From NCBI GenBank assembly GCA_903919125.1, contig CAIXGS010000047.1, forward strand, positions 1 to 33,858: a DNA stretch of 33,858 bases. Reading direction: 5' to 3'. Below the pieces are notes generated by a model. That model made no database searches. It saw only the letters and a list, made by a program, of their open reading frames with translations, and had not been told where the DNA came from. A program made the translations under genes and the position numbers. The stretch is from an uncultured Spartobacteria bacterium (GTDB taxonomy: Bacteria > Verrucomicrobiota > Verrucomicrobiia > Chthoniobacterales > Chthoniobacteraceae). Of the stretch, positions 29,248 through 33,858 are shown piece after piece (positions within the stretch are counted from its first letter, which is position 1; each line of letters opens with the position of its first letter).

Positions 29248-29586
29248 TTAGACTTTCTCGAGCGTTGGCTCCTTGAGCACTGTTGAGATGGAGGTTTTCT
29301 CCACCTTGATTCGCACATTGTCCGCGACCTTGAGCATTAGAGTGCCACTGTCGGTAACATTACTGACAATCCCATGAATGCCGCCATTGGTGACTACTGC
29401 ATCGCCCGTTTTTAATTGGTCCACCAGTTCGCGAAGCTGTTTTTCTTTCTTCTGCTGCGGACGAATCATGAGGAAATACATGATCGCAAAGATACAGATC
29501 ATGGGCACCAACATGCCGCCAATGCCGGGAGGTTGTCCTTGAGCAGGGGCAGTGACTTGGGCCAACCAAAAGGGAAAGTGTAACAT
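29248..29586 (-). CDS. yajC: Preprotein translocase subunit YajC
   Basis: This 112-residue protein has one transmembrane helix (about 25-44: MLVPMICIFAIMYFLMI), followed by the hallmark IRPQQKKEKQ (44-53) and a small cytoplasmic beta domain with LKTGDAVVTNGGIHGIVSNV (58-77). YajC binds SecDF and the AcrB-type exporters in E. coli. The ATG at 29586 gives a normal YajC length; a GTG at 29628 would add 14 residues with no family support. No Shine-Dalgarno sequence is visible for either. The gene lies 31 bases before secDF, the classical arrangement. Confidence 0.95.
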   Translation of the reverse strand: MLHFPFWLAQVTAPAQGQPPGIGGMLVPMICIFAIMYFLMIRPQQKKEKQLRELVDQLKTGDAVVTNGGIHGIVSNVTDSGTLMLKVADNVRIKVEKTSISTVLKEPTLEKV

Positions 29587-29945
29587 ATGTTTTGTCAGAT
29601 TTTCGGAAGTTAAAAATGGAGGAGTCACGGAAAAGAAATATCAAACAGTGACGACTGGGGATGGGAAGTTTCTAAAATTTAATGTTTTACAAATGTGTGA
29701 TGCATATCCTCGAACTGATCTTTATCACCAAGTTCAACCTCCAACCGTTTCAAACAGTCAATTCGGTGCGCGTGGGCGTTAGATACGGGATTGGTGAGCG
29801 TAACCTTCGAGGGAACTTTGTCCAAGATTTTCCATTTGCGAAATGCAGCATTCGCAGCAATCTGGCATCGGGCGGTCGTACGTCGTGTTTTGGCGCGGCC
29901 ATCCGGATCTCTCGGCCGGGGCAAGCCAGAGCGTATTGCGGGCTC
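29587..29945. other. Interval between pheA and yajC without a confident gene
   Basis: These 359 bases should contain the yajC-secDF promoter and the end of the scpA-scpB-pheA transcript. The only long frame that fits is 81 codons on the minus strand (29924-29679). Its product is basic at the start, with RKWKILDKVPSKVTLTNP in the middle. It resembles nothing I recognise and has no ribosome binding site. A plus-strand frame here runs on antisense into pheA and is rejected. The part nearest yajC (29587-29700) is AT-rich. Confidence 0.45.
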
Positions 29946-31031
29946 CTAATCCGTCTGCGCAACGGAGGTGACAGGAAAAGTGCCCAAAATCTTAACCTGC
30001 GTACAACGCCTGCCCAACTCTGCCAGCACGTCTTGGAGATGCGGTTCTGTTACATGCCCCTCCACGTCCAAGAAGAAGCAGTACTCCCAAGCCTTGCGCC
30101 GAGAAGGGCGGCTTTCGATTTTGCCGATGTTGATTTTCTTCAGATAGAACGGCTCAAGCGCCCGGTAAAGTGCGCCCGGTTCATGCGAAACACTGAAAAG
30201 CAGCGAGGTGCGATCCGTTCCCGTAGCAGGCGAGGGGCGAAGGCCGATGACCAGAAAACGCGTCGTATTTTCTGCGGAATCCTGAATTCCGGACTCCAAC
30301 ACGTCCAAACCATGCAATTCCCCCGCGAGAAGTCCCGCGATGGCAGCCGCTCCGTCTTCGCGTGCCGCGCACTCCGCCGCGCGTGTGGTGCTAGAGACTT
30401 CCACGCACTCGACTCCCGGTAAGTTGGCGCGAAGCCAATTGCGCGTTTGGGCGAAAGCTTGAGGGTGACTGTACACCGTGCGTATCTGCTCTTTCGCACA
30501 GCGCGCGAGCAAGTGGTGCTCTATCCTCAAGAGCACTTGCGCGCAAACCTGAGCGTCGCTGTCGATAAACATATCCAAAGTATGGTTCACCGCGCCTTCC
30601 CATGAGTTCTCCACCGGCACCACTCCGTAGTCCGCTTGTCCGCGAGTGACCGCTTCAAACACGTCGCCGATCCCTGGTTGAGGCGTGTACTTCACGCTCG
30701 CCCCGAATTTTGAGCGCGCCGCCTGATGCGTGAACGTGGCTTCCGGTCCGAGATAAGCGATCCTCAGGTCTTTCTCCAACGCCAGAGACGCTGACATAAT
30801 TTCTCGGTACACAGCCCGCACTGCGCTTTCGGGCAAACGGCCTCCGATGCGCGCATTACGTTCAGTGAGCGAGCGATAGACTTGTTCCTCGCGCTCTGGA
30901 GCGTAGATTTCCAGTCCTTCGGCCTTCTTAAACTCGCCGACTTCGTGGACACATTCCGCCCGCGCGTTCAGCAGTTGGAGAATCTGTTCGTCCAGAGAAT
31001 CTATCTTTTTTCGGATATCAACGAGGTTCAT
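29946..31031 (-). CDS. pheA: Bifunctional chorismate mutase / prephenate dehydratase
   Basis: The 361-residue enzyme converts chorismate to prephenate and then to phenylpyruvate in phenylalanine synthesis. Residues 1-85 are an AroQ-type chorismate mutase (IRKKIDSLDEQILQLLNARA; R51 in the EEQ/ER region). Residues 88-265 are the dehydratase (IAYLGPEATFTHQAA, VVPVENSWEGAVNHTLD, and NTTRFLVIG with the catalytic Thr-Arg-Phe at 257-259). Residues 275-355 are an ACT domain with ESRPSR (306-311), which supplies phenylalanine feedback control. Length and order match PheA of the P-protein type. The start codon lies within the last codons of scpB (14-base overlap), so it is translated from the scpA-scpB transcript. 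Confidence 0.97.
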   Translation of the reverse strand: MNLVDIRKKIDSLDEQILQLLNARAECVHEVGEFKKAEGLEIYAPEREEQVYRSLTERNARIGGRLPESAVRAVYREIMSASLALEKDLRIAYLGPEATFTHQAARSKFGASVKYTPQPGIGDVFEAVTRGQADYGVVPVENSWEGAVNHTLDMFIDSDAQVCAQVLLRIEHHLLARCAKEQIRTVYSHPQAFAQTRNWLRANLPGVECVEVSSTTRAAECAAREDGAAAIAGLLAGELHGLDVLESGIQDSAENTTRFLVIGLRPSPATGTDRTSLLFSVSHEPGALYRALEPFYLKKINIGKIESRPSRRKAWEYCFFLDVEGHVTEPHLQDVLAELGRRCTQVKILGTFPVTSVAQTD

Positions 31032-31866
31032 TTGAAAAGTCGGTTACTGAGTCTGTCTGTTGAGAAGGTGGCTCATTCTCTTGGAGGAGTCCATGGGCAG
31101 CCTCCTGAAAGAAAGGCTCCTGCGCGGTTGTCTCCTCGCGCGTGTGCTGTTCTGAAGGGACTGGTTCTGGAGGGGCGGATTCCGAGGGAGCCATTTCTGG
31201 AGCGGCGGATTCTTGCGCGAAGGGTAATTCCGGCGAGGCTTCCTCGTCTTTTGCGCCTCTTCGTTTGGCAGCTTTTTCTTCCGGCGGCGGGGCTTTGGGC
31301 AGGTTGATGCGAGCCAGTTCGCTTGCGTTTGGCAATTCCTGGGTCGATTTCAGGCCGAAATGCTCCAGAAAATAATCCGTTGTGGCGTACAAAAGTGGCC
31401 TGCCGGGAACATCCGCCCTCCCAGTAATCCGCACTAGGCTCCGATCCAAAAGCACCTGCATCACGCCGTCGACGGCGACGCCACGCACGGCCTCGATGTC
31501 CGCGCGCGTGACGGGTTGGCGGTAGGCAATGATCGCAAGTGTCTCCAGCGCAGGTCCGCTCAGACGCGCCGGTTTGGCTTCCGGGTAGAGGCTGCGCACC
31601 CACGGCGCGAACTCTGGGCGCGTGACCAAGTTCCAGCCGCTGGCCTGCTCCACGAGTCGAAACGCCCGGTCACTTTGCTCAAACGCTTCCCCCAACTCCG
31701 TCAAAGCTTGGAGCACCTCCTCGCAAGAAGCCGCCGCGAGCCCCTGTGCAGCCTCAGTCTCACAGGACGCCCCAGCAGCCTGAATCGCCGCCAGCATTTC
31801 CTCAGTGGAAAGCGGCTTTGGGGCGGCAAAAATCAACGCTTCAAGCACTTGGGGCAAGGTCATCAC
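31018..31866 (-). CDS. scpB: Segregation and condensation protein B
   Basis: The 282-residue protein contains the two winged-helix domains of ScpB (about 1-180): LPQVLEALIFAAPKPLSTEE at the start, RLVEQASGWNLVTRPEFAPW (110-129), LSGPALETLAIIAYRQPVTR (140-159), the start of the second domain, and ITGRADVPGRPLLYATTDYF. ScpB dimers bind ScpA and the Smc ATPase and help to organise and separate chromosomes. Residues about 195-282 are an acidic Glu/Pro/Ala/Gln-rich tail with repeated APSESAPPEPVPSEQ-like phrases; ScpB is often about 190-200 residues, so this tail is extra. The gene follows scpA by 8 bases and overlaps pheA by 14. Confidence 0.95.
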   Translation of the reverse strand: MMTLPQVLEALIFAAPKPLSTEEMLAAIQAAGASCETEAAQGLAAASCEEVLQALTELGEAFEQSDRAFRLVEQASGWNLVTRPEFAPWVRSLYPEAKPARLSGPALETLAIIAYRQPVTRADIEAVRGVAVDGVMQVLLDRSLVRITGRADVPGRPLLYATTDYFLEHFGLKSTQELPNASELARINLPKAPPPEEKAAKRRGAKDEEASPELPFAQESAAPEMAPSESAPPEPVPSEQHTREETTAQEPFFQEAAHGLLQENEPPSQQTDSVTDFSNEPR

Positions 31867-31874
31867 AGTCCCTC

Positions 31875-32594
31875 CTAGGCTCGGGTAAGCTCAATTTTTC
31901 CAAACGGCTCCAATTGCACCGCCTTTAATTGTTTCAGTCGTATCAACTCCAGTACCGCCAAAAACGTCACCACGATCTCCGCCCTTGAGGCGATCCCCGA
32001 AAACAACTCCGTGAAGTCCATCGGCACGCCGCCAGAGAGCATCTTCAAGACGAGCTCAATTTTATCAGACACCGTAAAGTTTTCTTCGAAAATCTCCCGT
32101 AAGTCTTCCCTCTGATTGATCCGCTTGAGCACCCCGTTAAATGCTGCAATCAAGTCCAGCACGCTGACTTCTCCCAGCGGACGCTCGGGTTGATGATCCG
32201 GAAGCTCGGAGATCCGACTGAATAGTGCTTCTTGGGCCAATTCTCTCTGGTGCAACCCCGCTGCGGCGTCCTTGAATTTTTTGTACTCGATTAATTGCCT
32301 GACCAGCTCCCAGCGCGGATCTTCCTCCTCGGCCTCCTCTTCAGGCGGTTGCACGCTGACGGGCAGCAGGCTTCGGCTCTTAATATAAATTAAGTTGGAC
32401 GCCATCACGATGAATTCCCCAGCCACATCTAAGTCCAGCGCCTTAAACGCCTCCATGAATTCGAGGTACTGCTGGGTGATCCGCTCCAGGGAAACATCGT
32501 AGATATCCACCTCTTCCCGCTTGATGAGGTACCACAATAAGTCCAATGGCCCTTCGAACACTTCCAACTTCACCTTGTAATCCTGCGTTAACAT
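31875..32594 (-). CDS. scpA: Segregation and condensation protein A (kleisin)
   Basis: This 239-residue protein has the ScpA N-terminal signature YKVKLEVFEGPLDLLWYLIK (6-25), then EEVDIYDVSLERITQQYLE, AGEFIVMASNLIYIKSRSLL (60-79) and a C-terminal winged helix ending with TFLAVLELIRLKQLKAVQ. ScpA is the kleisin that bridges the heads of the Smc dimer and recruits ScpB. Its length is normal. It is the first gene of a tight minus-strand run scpA-scpB-pheA. The 141-base gap upstream of its start is where the promoter should be; no clear hexamers were found there. Confidence 0.96.
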   Translation of the reverse strand: MLTQDYKVKLEVFEGPLDLLWYLIKREEVDIYDVSLERITQQYLEFMEAFKALDLDVAGEFIVMASNLIYIKSRSLLPVSVQPPEEEAEEEDPRWELVRQLIEYKKFKDAAAGLHQRELAQEALFSRISELPDHQPERPLGEVSVLDLIAAFNGVLKRINQREDLREIFEENFTVSDKIELVLKMLSGGVPMDFTELFSGIASRAEIVVTFLAVLELIRLKQLKAVQLEPFGKIELTRA

Positions 32595-32735
32595 TCAGCC
32601 GCACTTTACACAAAGTTTGTCGAGATGCTCAACCAGCGTTTAGGCCACACGGCGTTTAGCTCCGATTAGAGTATCGCAAAGGGGCAAAAACTTATGTGAA
32701 ACGCTACTTTAAGCGCCCTTCTTTAAGTTTACATT

Positions 32736-33026
32736 TTACGACGTTTTCGAAAGCAACTCCCTCATGCTGATTTTTTTCAAAACCGACGTGCAGGTTTCCC
32801 AATCGTCGTCTTCTACCCTGCCATGTTTGGTATCAAGAGGGTTGCGAGTCGCGGTAGTGAGGTCGATGAGTTGATCATCCGCGTGTTGTGACAGGCTCAA
32901 TCGGTACAGAAAGCGCTCCAGCGTGAATCGCACCAAGATCTGATTAAACTCAACGCCCTGTACCTTGGCGAGATTGAGCAAGCGGGCACGGACAGAAGCC
33001 GCAAAGTTGGACGGGGTCTGGCTCAT
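32736..33026 (-). pseudogene. Truncated AbiEii/AbiGii-type toxin remnant
   Basis: The 96-codon frame starts with ATG overlapping the antitoxin stop (ATGA), the normal AbiE operon layout. Residues 1-48 match the N-terminus of AbiEii nucleotidyltransferase toxins (SVRARLLNLAKVQGVEFNQI and RFTLERFLYRLSLSQHAD). In intact relatives the nucleotidyltransferase core follows at once, with a VLKGA-type segment, GS and a paired-Asp motif, giving about 300 residues. Here residues 49-96 are unrelated to that, ending KKISMRELLSKTS. The catalytic core is therefore missing and the toxin should be inactive as a nucleotidyltransferase. A deletion joining to downstream DNA is the likely cause. An alternative is a short protein with a new role, but there is no support for it. 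Confidence 0.7.
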
Positions 33027-33631
33027 CCGATACTCTCCAAGTAGGGCCGCATGACATTGGCCACTCGGCAGATTTTGGCGCAACGCCAGATTTCATCGAA
33101 AGTGGCCTTCTTGCTCGAGATTGCGTCTCTAAGTGCCTCAAGTGCTGTGTCCAATCCGATCTTATTGCGGTGCTTAAAACAGTCGGCAACCGTTTTTGCC
33201 ACATTATAAATTCGTAGGGCAACTCCTTCCCTTTCGACGGTCTGTATCCCTGTTGAATAGGCCTCACCAGTAAACTGCACCATTTTAACCGGGGGATAAT
33301 CCAGCCGAGGGGTGTGGCTTCCACGTGGCATCGCAATCCAGACTTGTCGCGGTAGTTGTGTGGTTAGTTCGTGAAATTGTAGGGCACTTAGCAGGCAAAA
33401 AACCGCTTGAGGCGCCTTAATGGCTACCGTCTCTAAACTTTCCAGCTCAGATCCATGCGCCCCCGGCAAGCGGTATAGCCCACGTCCAACTTTTTCTAGC
33501 AACCCCGTGGTGCGCAGACGAGTGAGCACGATTCGTGGCGCACCAATGGCGTCGAGGTCGCTAGCTCGCAGTATCCCTTTCCGTCCCGCCAAGGAAAGCA
33601 CGCGCTGGTTGTGTGTGGAGGCCGTCATCAT
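33023..33631 (-). CDS. AbiEi-type antitoxin / transcriptional repressor
   Basis: The 202-residue protein has an N-terminal winged helix (about 5-57: RVLSLAGRKGILRASDLDAI, then LEKVGRGLYRLPG). The AbiEi C-terminal domain follows with VFCLLSALQFHELTTQLPRQ, VWIAMPRG and VALRIYNVAKTVADCFKHRN. In type IV AbiE systems this protein represses its own operon through the winged helix and counteracts the AbiEii nucleotidyltransferase without touching it. An ATG pair at 33631/33628 is the chosen start; the frame stays open upstream to 33757, into the terminal repeat, but those 42 residues are unlike the family. The toxin gene that follows is truncated, so only the repressor half remains whole. It lies 93 bases inside the right-hand repeat. 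Confidence 0.88.
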   Translation of the reverse strand: MMTASTHNQRVLSLAGRKGILRASDLDAIGAPRIVLTRLRTTGLLEKVGRGLYRLPGAHGSELESLETVAIKAPQAVFCLLSALQFHELTTQLPRQVWIAMPRGSHTPRLDYPPVKMVQFTGEAYSTGIQTVEREGVALRIYNVAKTVADCFKHRNKIGLDTALEALRDAISSKKATFDEIWRCAKICRVANVMRPYLESIG

Positions 33632-33724
33632 CGACAAAATGTTCCAATTATTCGTTGAAAGCAATAAAAAGACGAAATATAGGAACAGTCTTGTTACACC
33701 TCGCGACACTTGGGACTCGATCTT

Positions 33725-33858
33725 ATACCACCTATTTAAGTTTTCTGGATGATTCAAGAGACCTCAGCACCTGGGAGCGCGGAGCCCCAGCTCCGCAATG
33801 CCTGTCCGAGCTTTTGGGGCGTCAAAGCGGAGCTAGGGCTCCGCGTTCCCGGGAGAGA
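33725..33858 (-). repeat. Right copy of the 134-bp perfect terminal inverted repeat
   Basis: This is the exact reverse complement of bases 6-139, with no mismatch. The window ends inside or at the edge of the repeat. Its inner edge is 93 bases upstream of the AbiEi-type gene, so the repeat may lie next to that operon's promoter. Perfect identity between the copies means a recent spread, gene conversion, or a collapsed repeat in the assembly. Confidence 0.95.
33770..33853 (-). repeat. REPIN-like doublet of two inverted REP palindromes (right)
   Basis: This is the second copy of the palindrome pair at 11-94, identical but in opposite orientation. It carries the same GCGGAGC/GCTCCGC stems with loops CCTA and TGGG and the same 30-base spacer. 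Confidence 0.75.

Noticed and set aside
29682-30422. 246-codon plus-strand frame
   Set aside because: It runs antisense into pheA for most of its length and its translation is Arg/Ala-rich without known motifs.
33632-33757. Upstream extension of the AbiEi-type gene into the terminal repeat
   Set aside because: The extra 42 residues are hydrophobic and unlike the family's start, and part is encoded by repeat sequence. The ATG pair at 33631/33628 gives a normal winged-helix start.

Overview
The window looks like a chromosomal segment of a Verrucomicrobiota-type bacterium. This is inferred from gene content: a single-chain SecD-SecF fusion, a giant PKD/beta-propeller surface protein, a family with concanavalin-like fold next to a CehA-like metallohydrolase, few Shine-Dalgarno sequences, and core genes (infA, gltB, secDF-yajC, pheA, scpAB) set among accessory genes. 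No rRNA, tRNA or CRISPR array was found.

Ends. Bases 6-139 and 33725-33858 are perfect 134-bp inverted copies of one another. Each holds two inverted REP-like palindromes (a REPIN-like structure). The window is therefore bounded by two copies of a dispersed repeat, which most simply means that assembly broke at the repeats.

Left part (185-2226, minus strand): a yqjD-yqjE-yqjK-like membrane trio, with a terminator-like hairpin inside the yqjE-like gene, then a repeat-bearing 0.5-kb gap, then infA standing alone.

2509-9053: a divergent block for polysaccharide or envelope O-acylation. An AlgI-like MBOAT acyltransferase and an AlgX/AlgJ-like SGNH protein lie on the minus strand. Facing them on the plus strand are a second AlgX-like protein and two paralogous GDSL/SGNH proteins joined by an ATGA overlap. 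Two of these proteins appear to share a C-terminal domain that I do not recognise.

9143-20545: extracytoplasmic accessory genes. These are a 2180-residue metzincin-type protease carrying a duplicated PKD-plus-propeller module, a secreted protein resembling the 3-keto-disaccharide hydrolase (DUF1080) family, an exported CehA/McbA-like metallohydrolase, and a cupin-like protein of unknown role.

20579-26724: yaeQ, the glutamate synthase large subunit gltB with a good intrinsic terminator, and a divergently transcribed Lrp/AsnC-type regulator that probably controls it. gltD is not in the window.

26841-32594 (minus strand): secDF and yajC (preprotein translocase accessory complex), and the tightly packed run scpA-scpB-pheA (chromosome condensation and phenylalanine synthesis).

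32736-33631: an AbiE-type toxin-antitoxin operon beside the right-hand repeat. The antitoxin is intact, but the toxin keeps only its N-terminal start and has lost the nucleotidyltransferase core.
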